Positions 16,143 to 25,450 of a stretch of DNA of 64,000 nucleotides are shown one piece after another. The stretch is taken from positions 1,116,001 through 1,180,000 of the forward strand of contig CP129487.1 in assembly GCA_030584025.1 (NCBI GenBank). The letters are read 5' to 3'. The notes beneath the pieces are model-generated. The model did no database searches. It saw nothing but the letters and a program-made list of their open reading frames with translations, and was not told the DNA's origin. Position 1 is the stretch's first letter. Every line of letters begins with the position of its first letter. The translations under genes were made by a program, and so were the position numbers. The DNA comes from Cyclobacteriaceae bacterium (GTDB taxonomy: Bacteria > Bacteroidota > Bacteroidia > Cytophagales > Cyclobacteriaceae).

Positions 16143-17708
16143 ATGAAAATGGTTAGTGATAGACTTACTACAAATGTGATCGGAAGAGTTGTTCCAACGA
16201 TGGTCAATGGAAACGAAGCAATACCCTTTAAGGGAGTTGGAAAGCACCGTCCTTCTGGTAAAAGATTCTCTCCTCCTATTTCTTCTTGTGCAGATTTTCC
16301 AAGCGATGGAAATAAATTACTTCCTTCTTTAAAAGAATCATTACTGCAAGCTGGTTTGAAAGATGGTATGGTGATTTCCACCCACCATCATTTTAGAAAT
16401 GGAGATATTATTGCTGTGCAAATTTTTGACATCGCTGCTGAACTGGGTATTAAAAATTTAGTTTGGTTTCCATCTGCTTCGTTTGAGTGTCACAGTCCAC
16501 TTATCAAATATTTAGAGGATGGAACTATTCATCACATTGAAGGAAGTATGAATGGGCAATTGGGTCGCTTCACTTCTCAAGGAAAAATGAAGGGTGTTGG
16601 AGTGCTCAGATCACACGGGGGAAGGTATCAAGCTATTCAAGATGGCGAAATTGTAATTGATATTGCAGTAATTGCGGCTCCTACCGCTGATTCATTTGGG
16701 AATGCAAATGGTGTGAACGGTTCTACGGCTTGTGGATCATTGGGTTTTGCATTAGGTGACTCTCAATATGCAAACAAAGTAATAGTTGTTACTGATAACT
16801 TGGTTCCATTTCCTTGCTTGCCCTGGCAAATTCAAGGCAACTATGTAGACTTCGTTGTTCAGGTGGATAAAATAGGTATCCCTGAAAAAATAGTTTCGGG
16901 TACAACAGAAATCACAAAAAGTCCTGACCGCTTATTCCTTGCTGAACTAACAGCAAAGTTTTGTGAGCAAGTTGGAATTATTCGGGATGGTTTTTCTTTT
17001 CAAGCCGGTGCTGGTGGCACATCACTATCAATAGGTATATATTTTGCTGAGATGCTAAAGGCAAAAGGGATGAAGGCGCGTTTTGCCAGGGGTGGTAGTA
17101 ACAAGTACCTGGTAAATATGTTGAATGAAGAGTTGGTAGAATATATTCTGGATGGACAAACCTTTGATCTTGATGGGGTAAAGTCAATGCGGGAAAACCC
17201 AAGACATGTTAGCACAAGTCCTTTCACAAGCTACAATTATCACGGCAAAGGAAATTTTGCTTCATTATTGGATGTTGTTATTCTTGGTGCTACTGAAGTG
17301 GATATAAATTTCAATGCAAATGTTGTTACCCATTCAGATGGTGTTTTATTGCACGGAATAGGCGGGTGGCAAAACTGTTTATTTGCGAAGTGTACAATTT
17401 TACCCATACCACTTTTTCGTGATCGGATTCCGGTAATCCGTGATGAGGTAACCACTATCTGTGGGCCAGGTGAATTAATTGATGTCATCGTTACTGAAAG
17501 AGGTATTGCAATAAATCCACTGCGCACGGATCTAATAGAGCTTGTAAAAGATAGTGGTCTGCCGATAAAAACCATTCATGAGTTAAAGCACGAAGCAGAA
17601 AAAATTTGCGGAACTCCCGCGCAGGTAATTTTTGAGGATGAAATTGTAGCGGTTGTCAAGTGGGTAGACGGTACAATTATAGACTCCATTAGAAAGGTAA
17701 AGTTTTAA
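16143..17708 (+). CDS. citF: Citrate lyase alpha subunit (citrate:acetyl-ACP transferase)
   Basis: 521 residues from the ATG at 16143. CitF swaps citrate for acetate on the acyl carrier domain. Typical sequence: KGVGKHRPSGKRFSPPIS at the N terminus, TADSFGNANGVNGSTACGSL, the FQAGAGGTSLSIGIYFAEML motif, and FTSYNYHGKGNFASLLDVVI. The length matches the family. A TTG at 16128 overlaps the upstream stop and would add five residues; the ATG is preferred. It is the last gene of the symporter-CitDE-CitF operon. Confidence 0.93.
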   Translation: MKMVSDRLTTNVIGRVVPTMVNGNEAIPFKGVGKHRPSGKRFSPPISSCADFPSDGNKLLPSLKESLLQAGLKDGMVISTHHHFRNGDIIAVQIFDIAAELGIKNLVWFPSASFECHSPLIKYLEDGTIHHIEGSMNGQLGRFTSQGKMKGVGVLRSHGGRYQAIQDGEIVIDIAVIAAPTADSFGNANGVNGSTACGSLGFALGDSQYANKVIVVTDNLVPFPCLPWQIQGNYVDFVVQVDKIGIPEKIVSGTTEITKSPDRLFLAELTAKFCEQVGIIRDGFSFQAGAGGTSLSIGIYFAEMLKAKGMKARFARGGSNKYLVNMLNEELVEYILDGQTFDLDGVKSMRENPRHVSTSPFTSYNYHGKGNFASLLDVVILGATEVDINFNANVVTHSDGVLLHGIGGWQNCLFAKCTILPIPLFRDRIPVIRDEVTTICGPGELIDVIVTERGIAINPLRTDLIELVKDSGLPIKTIHELKHEAEKICGTPAQVIFEDEIVAVVKWVDGTIIDSIRKVKF

Positions 17709-17960
17709 ATACCTTTGTATCTCATCAAATCTTCTTTGAAGCCCACAAAAGGGGAGTCATCTTTTCCCTTCTTATACAATTTTATCCCAAATATGTTCTT
17801 TACCGTCTATCAAATTAAGGACGTTGAAGCCGTTAGTTTAAGTACATTTGAAAATAGATTATATATTTTAAATATATAAATTAAATAATTGATATTCAAT
17901 CATATACAAATATTGTTTATGATTTATAAATATCAAATACATGGCTTATTTGATTTTTAG

Positions 17961-17984
17961 CAATCGATTGAAATAGTACATTTA
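17961..17984 (+). promoter_or_regulatory. Palindromic operator and -7 element of the riboside operon
   Basis: CAATCGATTG at 17961-17970 is followed after six nt by TACATTTA (17977-17984), a near match to TAnnTTTG, and the ribokinase ATG is 22 nt further on. The same palindrome with the same 6-nt offset precedes the citrate lyase operon. The 250 nt upstream (17709-17960) are extremely AT-rich and hold no gene or strong hairpin that I can see. Confidence 0.6.
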
Positions 17985-18005
17985 TTTCAGGTTTAACGAA
18001 GGCTT

Positions 18006-18935
18006 ATGAACAACAAAAGAATACTCGTAATTGGAAGTTGCAATACCGATATGGTTATAAAATCTGATCGACTTCCAATTCCCGGTGAAACAGTTATTGG
18101 TGGTACTTTTTTGATGAACCCAGGTGGTAAAGGGGCCAATCAAGCAGTAGCAGCAGCGCGCCAAGGGGGTCATGTTACATTTATTTCCAAAACAGGAAAC
18201 GATGTTTTTGGTAAGCAGTCTGTAGAATTATATAATTCTGAAGGAATCAATACTGATTATATATTTTCTGATCCGAAGCTACCATCGGGCGTTGCTTTAA
18301 TTATGGTGGACTCGCATGGTGAGAATTGTATAGTGGTAGCATCAGGTGCTAACGGTAGCCTTACACCTTCGGATATTGATAAGGCAAAAGGCGAGTTGGA
18401 CAATGCCTCATTTGTTTTAATGCAATTGGAAATTCCAATTGAAACGGTCGAACATGCTGCAACATTAGCTGCTGAGAAAGGAGTTCCCGTCATTTTAAAT
18501 CCAGCACCAGCAAAAACACTTTCTGATAAGTTATTGAAGTGCCTCTACTTAGTTACTCCTAACGAAAGTGAGGCTGAAATTTTATCGGGGATTAAAGTCA
18601 CTGATTTTGAAAAAGCCAAACAAGCAGCCGATATCATTAGTGCAAAAGGGGTGAAGAATGTGGTGATCACGATGGGGTCAATGGGTGCATTTATAAAGGA
18701 AAATGATCAATACTTTTCAGTAGCTGCAAATAAGGTCACTGCCGTTGATACAACTGCAGCTGGTGATTGCTTTAGTGGAACTTTATGTGTTAGTCTTTCG
18801 GAGGGAAAATCAATCCTGGAAGCTGTGAAAACTGCAGCAAAAGCATCGGCACTCACCGTAACACGAATGGGGGCACAATCTTCAATTCCCTATCGGAATG
18901 AATTATTACTCGTAGAAAATGAATTGTCTAATTGA
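18006..18935 (+). CDS. rbsK: Ribokinase
   Basis: 309 residues of the PfkB/ribokinase family. It phosphorylates D-ribose to ribose 5-phosphate in the cytoplasm. Substrate-binding features are GSCNTDMV near the N terminus and NPGGKGANQAVAAARQGG (about 38-55). The ATP/anion-hole motif DTTAAGDCFSG (248-258) carries the catalytic base Asp254, and TPNESEAEIL is another family motif. The Ala-Ala-Gly-Asp version of the motif also occurs in known ribokinases. It is the first gene of a ten-gene operon, 12 nt from susC, and is preceded by the operator/promoter at 17961-17984. Ribokinase leading the operon is the main clue that a ribose-containing compound is the substrate. Confidence 0.93.
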   Translation: MNNKRILVIGSCNTDMVIKSDRLPIPGETVIGGTFLMNPGGKGANQAVAAARQGGHVTFISKTGNDVFGKQSVELYNSEGINTDYIFSDPKLPSGVALIMVDSHGENCIVVASGANGSLTPSDIDKAKGELDNASFVLMQLEIPIETVEHAATLAAEKGVPVILNPAPAKTLSDKLLKCLYLVTPNESEAEILSGIKVTDFEKAKQAADIISAKGVKNVVITMGSMGAFIKENDQYFSVAANKVTAVDTTAAGDCFSGTLCVSLSEGKSILEAVKTAAKASALTVTRMGAQSSIPYRNELLLVENELSN

Positions 18936-18947
18936 AAAAGAGAAGCT

Positions 18948-21911
18948 ATGAGAACATTTTATTCGCGTAGTTTAAAAGTGAATTACTTAATGCTATTCGT
19001 ATTAACGTTCGTAATCCCATTTGGCAGTTTTGCTCAAACGCCTGATAAGATTTCAGTAAGTGGCAAAGTAACAGATGAGGTAGATAATTCTCTACCTGGC
19101 GTAAATGTTTCTGTAAAGGGAACACAAACAGGAACGATGACTGATGCTAGTGGTAATTTCGCTATTGATGTAGTCCCCAATGCAACTTTAGTTTTTTCCT
19201 TTATCGGTTATGAAACCATAGAAGTTACAGTAGGAAACAAGAGTACAATAAATATAAAGTTGTCGGAATCCCTTAAAGCACTGGATGAAATCGTGGTGAT
19301 TGGATACGGAACAACCACGAAGAAAGAAATTACAGGAGCGGTGACGACTTTAAAATCAGAGGATTTTAATAAAGGAATTTTTAACAGCCCTATGGGCCTG
19401 ATACAAGGGAAAGTCGCAGGTTTATCCATCACCAAACCAAATGGAGCTGATCCCATGGCAGGATACCAGATCCTTTTAAGGGGAACCAACACATTGACTT
19501 CCGGACAAAGTCCTTTGATTATCATTGATGGTATGATTGGAGCTGACCTGAAAAATATAAATTTTCAGGATGTTGAATCATTTGATGTACTGAAGGATGG
19601 TTCTGCAGCCGCGATTTATGGAACCCGGGGAACCAATGGAGTAATAATTATTACGACAAAATCTGCTAAACAAGGAAAGGGAACTTTTGAATACAGTGCT
19701 CAAGTCTCTACGCAAGTTGCTCCACGTGGAGTTGAGAACCTTTCCGCAAAAGAGTTTGAGTATGCTATTAATACGTATCAACCCTCAAAAGTAGAAAGTC
19801 TTTTTGGGAGTGATACTGATTGGTTCGATGCCATCACGCGTGATATGCCTGTTAGCTATCAACAAAATCTAGCCCTTACTGGTGGAACTGAAAATTTTTC
19901 ACATCGCACTTCCCTTACACATAGCATTAGTCAAGGGTTGCTTTCAGACAACGAAGCCAAAAGCCTGCTTTTTAAAACAAATATAAAACAGAATGTACTA
20001 GCGGACCGATTGCTTTTAAATTTCAACCTAACCAGCAACACAAGAAATTATAGCCCAGCGAACTACGAGCTATTCCGCCAGGCGTTTATCCAAAATCCAA
20101 CACAGCCAATCTATGATGATTCTGACCCTAGAACTGGAGGCTATTCATTTAAGCAAGGACTTGAGTATTACAATCCTGTAGCCATGTTAAATGAACGTAC
20201 ACGGGAAGGAAAAACTAATGATTTGCTTTTAAGTCTTAGAGCAACATTAGAAATTACAAACTCACTTTCGTGGGATAATTTTATCTCGACACAACAATCT
20301 GATTGGGAAGAGAATTCGTATAAGACTCAATTCTATCCAACTTTAATAGGCACAGGTACAACACCGGGAATAGCCGGTGAGGCGGAGATCGCCAATGGTA
20401 GAAATACAAATTCACAATTTGAGAGTATGTTCAATTATGAAAAGCTAATAGGTGCTCACAACCTGCAAATAATAGCTGGATATTCGTTTCAGGAATTTGA
20501 ACAGAATACTTCGTATGAAGGTAACTCCAATTTTGATACCGATGTTTTTCTTTATAATAATATTGCAGCCGGAACTTTTTTAAGAGATGGTAAAGCAGAT
20601 ATGGGATCTTACAAAGAATCGAGTAGGCTCATCGCCTTATTTGGTCGCGTCATGTACAACTATAATGACAAGTATTTGGCGTCAGCTTCCCTTAGACGAG
20701 AAGGTTCTTCAAAGTTTGGCGACAATAATAAGTGGGGGTGGTTTCCAGCAGTAAGTGTAGGTTGGAGGTTAAGTGAAGAGTCCTTTATTCAAGATGTCAA
20801 TTGGATAAATGATTTAAAGTTTAGAGTGGGTTATGGGGTAACTGGTAACCAGGATTTCAGACCTTATCAATCACTAATCTTATTGGAACGTGTTGGTAGT
20901 TTATACTACAATCAACAATGGATCAATTCATATGGACCAGGCCAGAATCCCAATCCTGATCTTCGGTGGGAAAAGAAGAAAGAACTTAATATAGGTGCAG
21001 ACTTCTCTCTTTTTGAAAACAAACTTAGCGGAAGTCTTGAATATTATTCACGGAAAACCACAGACCTATTGTGGGAATTTCAGGTACCTGTTCCCCCTTA
21101 TTTATACCCCTATTTATTCACCAATGTAGGTACGATGAGCAATCAGGGTATTGAGCTAACGTTAAATAGCCCGTTGATTAAAAGAAATGATTTTCAATGG
21201 AACGTTACTTTAACAGCAAGTCACAATAAGAATATCCTGGATAAGATATCCAATAGTGAATTTACCCAATCATCATATGAAACTGCATTTATTGGAGGTA
21301 CTATTGGTGTATGGTCGCAACGGATACAGGAAGGGCAGGAGATAGGTACTTTTTACGGTCCAGTTTGGTTAGGAGTGAGTGAGGATGGATACGATACGTT
21401 TAAAAATCAAAATCCAGTAGGTGAAGTTGATAAAAGTAAATGGGAAAACATTGGTACGGCCAATCCACTTGCAATCATAGGATGGAGTAATTCACTCTCT
21501 TATAAAAATTGGAATTTGAGTGTAAACTTTCGTGCAGGTATTGGCGGCAAGGTCCTAAACTCGTATAGGTTATATTATGAATCTTGGAACAGTATAGGGT
21601 TACGCAATATTGTTCATTCACAGCTAGAGAATCCGGAATTTATCGGAAACATAACATATTCTTCAAAATATCTTGAAGATGCATCATTCTTAAAACTGGA
21701 TAACGTCACACTGAATTATAATTTCAATATTCGAAATGAATATATTTCAAATCTCAGCGCTTTTTGTTCTGCACAAAATGTATTCTGGATCACAGGATAC
21801 AAAGGAATCGACCCTGAAGTAAATCTTAGCGGTCTTGAACCTGGTATTGATCGGTTATCCTACTATCCAAGAACGACTTCAATTTCAATTGGATTAAATG
21901 CATCTTTTTAA
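18948..21911 (+). CDS. SusC/RagA family TonB-linked outer membrane transporter
   Basis: 987 residues. There is a signal peptide ending near GSFAQ, a carboxypeptidase-regulatory-like beta domain (about 35-110, VSGKVTDEVDNSLPGVNVSV), then the TonB box/plug region (LDEIVVIGYGTTTKKEITGA). The plug motifs IDGMIGADLKNINFQDVESF and VLKDGSAAAIYGTRGTNGVI follow, and then the barrel. It imports a bulky glycan, nucleoside or similar ligand across the outer membrane with its SusD lid, powered by TonB. It lies 12 nt after rbsK and 18 nt before the susD-like gene. At 987 residues it is on the normal to short side for SusC. Confidence 0.95.
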   Translation: MRTFYSRSLKVNYLMLFVLTFVIPFGSFAQTPDKISVSGKVTDEVDNSLPGVNVSVKGTQTGTMTDASGNFAIDVVPNATLVFSFIGYETIEVTVGNKSTINIKLSESLKALDEIVVIGYGTTTKKEITGAVTTLKSEDFNKGIFNSPMGLIQGKVAGLSITKPNGADPMAGYQILLRGTNTLTSGQSPLIIIDGMIGADLKNINFQDVESFDVLKDGSAAAIYGTRGTNGVIIITTKSAKQGKGTFEYSAQVSTQVAPRGVENLSAKEFEYAINTYQPSKVESLFGSDTDWFDAITRDMPVSYQQNLALTGGTENFSHRTSLTHSISQGLLSDNEAKSLLFKTNIKQNVLADRLLLNFNLTSNTRNYSPANYELFRQAFIQNPTQPIYDDSDPRTGGYSFKQGLEYYNPVAMLNERTREGKTNDLLLSLRATLEITNSLSWDNFISTQQSDWEENSYKTQFYPTLIGTGTTPGIAGEAEIANGRNTNSQFESMFNYEKLIGAHNLQIIAGYSFQEFEQNTSYEGNSNFDTDVFLYNNIAAGTFLRDGKADMGSYKESSRLIALFGRVMYNYNDKYLASASLRREGSSKFGDNNKWGWFPAVSVGWRLSEESFIQDVNWINDLKFRVGYGVTGNQDFRPYQSLILLERVGSLYYNQQWINSYGPGQNPNPDLRWEKKKELNIGADFSLFENKLSGSLEYYSRKTTDLLWEFQVPVPPYLYPYLFTNVGTMSNQGIELTLNSPLIKRNDFQWNVTLTASHNKNILDKISNSEFTQSSYETAFIGGTIGVWSQRIQEGQEIGTFYGPVWLGVSEDGYDTFKNQNPVGEVDKSKWENIGTANPLAIIGWSNSLSYKNWNLSVNFRAGIGGKVLNSYRLYYESWNSIGLRNIVHSQLENPEFIGNITYSSKYLEDASFLKLDNVTLNYNFNIRNEYISNLSAFCSAQNVFWITGYKGIDPEVNLSGLEPGIDRLSYYPRTTSISIGLNASF

Positions 21912-21929
21912 TTTTTAAAGTTTAGAATC

Positions 21930-23441
21930 ATGAAAAAGCATATCATCGCCACCACCTCCATAATTCTACTTGTACTGCTGACAAACTCCTGTTTCGACCT
22001 CTCGGAAACTGTATACTCAAAGATACCAGCTGATGAATTTTTCAAGACAGAAAAGGACATCATTGCCTATGCAGGCCGTGCTTATGTGAAATTACAGCCT
22101 TATCCAGAAGAACAACGTCTATGGTCGTTAGGTGAAAATGCATCCGATGAACTTGTTATTCCACAAAAACATAACGGTGAATGGTATGAGCAGGGAAGAT
22201 GGGAAGTAATGCAAAAACATACCTTAAATAGCTCTACAGCCGGAAATAAAATTCTGACAAAGGCATGGGATATGGTATTTGAGGGGATAACGGCCTGTAA
22301 TGAAATTTTATTCGTTATATCTCCAATTGAATTTGAAAACAAAGAACGTGTCCTCGCTGAGATTAAAATTCTTCGTGCATTTTACTATTACTGGGCACTT
22401 GATTATTGGGGAAATATTCCCTTTTCACTGGATTTTGAATCTAATGAACCGCCACCACAAATGAATAGGAAATTCGTCTATGATTTTATAGTGGATGAAA
22501 TCAATGACAATATTGGTAAAATACAAGCTACTCCAACACCTGAATACTATGGGAGAGTGACACAAGGAATGGCCTATACACTGTTAGCAAAAATGTATTT
22601 GAATGCACAAGAATGGGTGGGTGAAAATAAATTTGCTGATGCTGTTCTCGCTTGTGATCATGTAATTGCATTAGGTGAATTCCAAATTGAAGATGATTAC
22701 TTTGAAAATTTCAAAGTGCACAATGAAAATTCAAGGGAAAACATTTTCGTGATCCCATATCATCCTCAACTTACGGATGAACATTTTTATTGGGAAATGC
22801 TCACACTTAATTCAGCAAGTCGTGCAACATTTGATGTTACGGGTATACCATGGGATGGGTTTGTATTGCAGCCAGATTTCTTTGACAAGTATAGTGTTAA
22901 TGATATCAGAAGAAATTCCTTTCTTTTTGGACCACAATACGATAAGGATGGAAATCCAATTATAATTGATGGTATTCCATTTGAATACAAAATAACCATT
23001 GATGACTACAACTCACGTGCCGAATGGGAAGGGGCAAGGTGTGCAAAATACGAATACCAAGAAGGTCTAAGTTATGACGTAGTGGATATGGAGAATGATT
23101 TTGTCCTTTTTCGATATGCGGATGTTTTATACATGAAATTGGAAGCGCTTCATCGCCTTGGAAGGGCCAATGAATTTATTGATGATCCTTCACTTCAAAA
23201 AATTCGAGTACGTGCTGGCCTTACTCCTTATACATTAGGTGAAATAACGGATGCTGAATTGCTTGATGAGCGTGGACGGGAATTTGCCTGGGAAGGTCAC
23301 AGACGTCAAGATCAAATTAGATTTGGAGTTTGGGGTAATACGTGGTGGTCAAAGCCAGTTTCTGGTCCTAATAAAAAGTTATTCCCTATTCCACAAAGTG
23401 CTCTTAATTCAAATCCTAATCTCATCCAAAATCCAGATTAA
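21930..23441 (+). CDS. SusD/RagB family substrate-binding lipoprotein
   Basis: 503 residues. An SPII signal with the lipobox LLTNSC puts the lipidated Cys at 21, so it is a surface lipoprotein capping the SusC barrel. SusD features include the N-terminal helical region with DEFFKTEKDIIAYAGRAYVK, AEIKILRAFYYYWALDYWGN, the TPR-like helices with VTQGMAYTLLAKMYLNAQEW, FRYADVLYMKLEALHRLG, and the C-terminal ERGREFAWEGHRRQDQIRFG. The stop overlaps the ATG of the next gene by one nucleotide, so translation is coupled. Confidence 0.94.
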   Translation: MKKHIIATTSIILLVLLTNSCFDLSETVYSKIPADEFFKTEKDIIAYAGRAYVKLQPYPEEQRLWSLGENASDELVIPQKHNGEWYEQGRWEVMQKHTLNSSTAGNKILTKAWDMVFEGITACNEILFVISPIEFENKERVLAEIKILRAFYYYWALDYWGNIPFSLDFESNEPPPQMNRKFVYDFIVDEINDNIGKIQATPTPEYYGRVTQGMAYTLLAKMYLNAQEWVGENKFADAVLACDHVIALGEFQIEDDYFENFKVHNENSRENIFVIPYHPQLTDEHFYWEMLTLNSASRATFDVTGIPWDGFVLQPDFFDKYSVNDIRRNSFLFGPQYDKDGNPIIIDGIPFEYKITIDDYNSRAEWEGARCAKYEYQEGLSYDVVDMENDFVLFRYADVLYMKLEALHRLGRANEFIDDPSLQKIRVRAGLTPYTLGEITDAELLDERGREFAWEGHRRQDQIRFGVWGNTWWSKPVSGPNKKLFPIPQSALNSNPNLIQNPD

Positions 23442-25441
23442 TGAAGTATAAAATTTTAATTCTATTTTTTGTTTGTGTTGCTTTACTTCTTGCAGCGATG
23501 CATCCAATCGATCCGCCAAAGAAATTTAAGACAATTTCTAAAAAGGATTTGCAAGATAAGATTGCAGGTGCATGGATCGGTCAGATGATTGGAAATATTT
23601 ATGGTCTCCCACATGAAAACAAGTATGTAGATGCACCGGGCCCTGAAAACTGGCCATACGGGTATACCAAAAACATCGACAAACTTAAAAAATACAATGG
23701 TGCTTTTTCAGATGATGATACCGATGTAGAATATATGTATCTCTTAAACATGGAAAAGTATGGTTATGAACCTACATACGAAAATATGCGGGAAGCATGG
23801 ATGTATCATATTCGTGATCGTGTATGGCTTGCAAACCGTGCTGCCTTGGGATTAATGCATTTCGGATACACACCTCCTTTTACAGGAAGCAAAGAGATCA
23901 ATCCGCATTGGTTTCAAATTGATCCTCAATTAATAAATGAAATCTGGGCATACACTGCTCCCGGCATGGTTCAATATGCTGCTGAAAAATCGGATTGGGC
24001 TGCACGTATTACCAGTGATAGCTGGGGGGCTGAACCTACTGTCCACTACGGTGCAATGTATGCCGCAGCTTTTTTTGAAAAAGATATTCGCAAGCTCATT
24101 GACATTGGGTTAAAAGAACTGCCAGCCGATGGGAGATACGCACAAACCATAAAGGATATGATTGCGCTTCATAAAAAATATCCAAACAAGTGGCAAGACG
24201 CATGGAAAGAAATGGCGGATAAATATTATGTAAATGAACCGGATCTTACCAAAACCATATGGAATGCAAACTTAAATGGCGCTTGTGGAATTTTAGCGAT
24301 GCTATATGGTGAAGGTGATTTTCAGCGTACACTTGATCTCTCTTGTGCTATGGGTTTTGATGCCGATAATCAAGCTGCAACTGTTGCTGGTATTCTTGGT
24401 GTGATGTATGGGTTTGAAGCATTACCTAAAGATTTGTATTTACCCATTGAAGGTTGGAGTAAGCCTTTTAATGATACCTATATAAATATAACACGACATG
24501 AATTGCCCAATGCGAGTATTCAAGATATTATTGATAGAACGGTTGAGATGACTATCAAATTGATTGAAGGAAAGGGCGGTAAGGTTTCGGGTAAAGCAGG
24601 AGCAGAGAAAATAAGCATCAATACTGAGGCAACTTTTAATGTTCCGATAGAATTTTATATCGGCCCCGCACCAGTCATGGAAGTAAATAAGAAAGTTGAC
24701 TTTGACTTCTACAGCGATGCCAATAAAAATTATTCATGGACACTCGTGGGTGGAGAACTTCCAAAAGGTACACTGTTTCAGGCAGGTAAGCTTACAGGTA
24801 CCCCAGAAGTTCCAGGTATATACAAGATTACTATTCAACTCGATAATGGAAAGAAGATTTTGAAAAAGGACTTCGAGTTACTGGTACGCAATCAAAATTT
24901 GTCAAAGGGAGCAAAAACGGTATTATCAAATGTAAACACATTGAATAGAGCAGTACTCGATTCGTGCTGGACAACCTTCGGAAATTCGATGTATGCTGAT
25001 ACTCCTGAAATCATTCGGGATGGTGTAGTAAACGGTAAAGGTTCAGTTTTCTATAGCCTTGCTGCCAAATCAAAGATTCCGAAAGTTGATTACTACGGTT
25101 ATGAATGGAGTGATGATCAAGAAATTGATATGCTTGTTTTCAATACGGGTGGTATGGAAGAATTTGGGGGCTGGTTTACCTCTTTGAATGTTCAATATAA
25201 AAATGAGGAAGGTAAATGGGTAGCTGCGGCGAGTGCGAGTATCCATCCATCCTTACCAGAAACCGATATCGTTTTCTTTCAACCGCATTTTGCAGAGTAC
25301 ATCATTAGGTTCAAACCAGTAAAAACAAAAGCCATTCGCATCATTGGTGATGCTATGATCCAGGATCATTGGAATAAATACACAAAAAACGTATCAGGCT
25401 TCACCTCGATTGCTGAGTTGGGAGTTTATAAATCAAACTGA
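23441..25441 (+). CDS. Exported ADP-ribosylglycohydrolase-family protein with Ig-like and discoidin-like domains
   Basis: 666 residues. An N-terminal hydrophobic segment (about 4-20) directs export. Residues about 35-385 are an ADP-ribosylglycohydrolase (ARH/DraG) domain: KIAGAWIGQMIGNIYGLPHE, the metal-binding acidic cluster FSDDDTDVEYM (D91-D95), and the second metal motif MGFDADNQAATVAGILGVMY. A putative Ig domain follows at about 410-485 (WTLVGGELPKGTLFQAGKLT, GTPEVPGIY). The final 150 residues look like an F5/8-type C (discoidin-like) carbohydrate-binding fold; that last call is tentative. ARH enzymes cleave N- or O-ribosidic bonds with Mg2+ ions. Because it is exported, the target is an extracellular or periplasmic riboside rather than a cell protein. 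Confidence 0.82.
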   Translation: MKYKILILFFVCVALLLAAMHPIDPPKKFKTISKKDLQDKIAGAWIGQMIGNIYGLPHENKYVDAPGPENWPYGYTKNIDKLKKYNGAFSDDDTDVEYMYLLNMEKYGYEPTYENMREAWMYHIRDRVWLANRAALGLMHFGYTPPFTGSKEINPHWFQIDPQLINEIWAYTAPGMVQYAAEKSDWAARITSDSWGAEPTVHYGAMYAAAFFEKDIRKLIDIGLKELPADGRYAQTIKDMIALHKKYPNKWQDAWKEMADKYYVNEPDLTKTIWNANLNGACGILAMLYGEGDFQRTLDLSCAMGFDADNQAATVAGILGVMYGFEALPKDLYLPIEGWSKPFNDTYINITRHELPNASIQDIIDRTVEMTIKLIEGKGGKVSGKAGAEKISINTEATFNVPIEFYIGPAPVMEVNKKVDFDFYSDANKNYSWTLVGGELPKGTLFQAGKLTGTPEVPGIYKITIQLDNGKKILKKDFELLVRNQNLSKGAKTVLSNVNTLNRAVLDSCWTTFGNSMYADTPEIIRDGVVNGKGSVFYSLAAKSKIPKVDYYGYEWSDDQEIDMLVFNTGGMEEFGGWFTSLNVQYKNEEGKWVAAASASIHPSLPETDIVFFQPHFAEYIIRFKPVKTKAIRIIGDAMIQDHWNKYTKNVSGFTSIAELGVYKSN

Positions 25442-25450
25442 AAATAGAAC

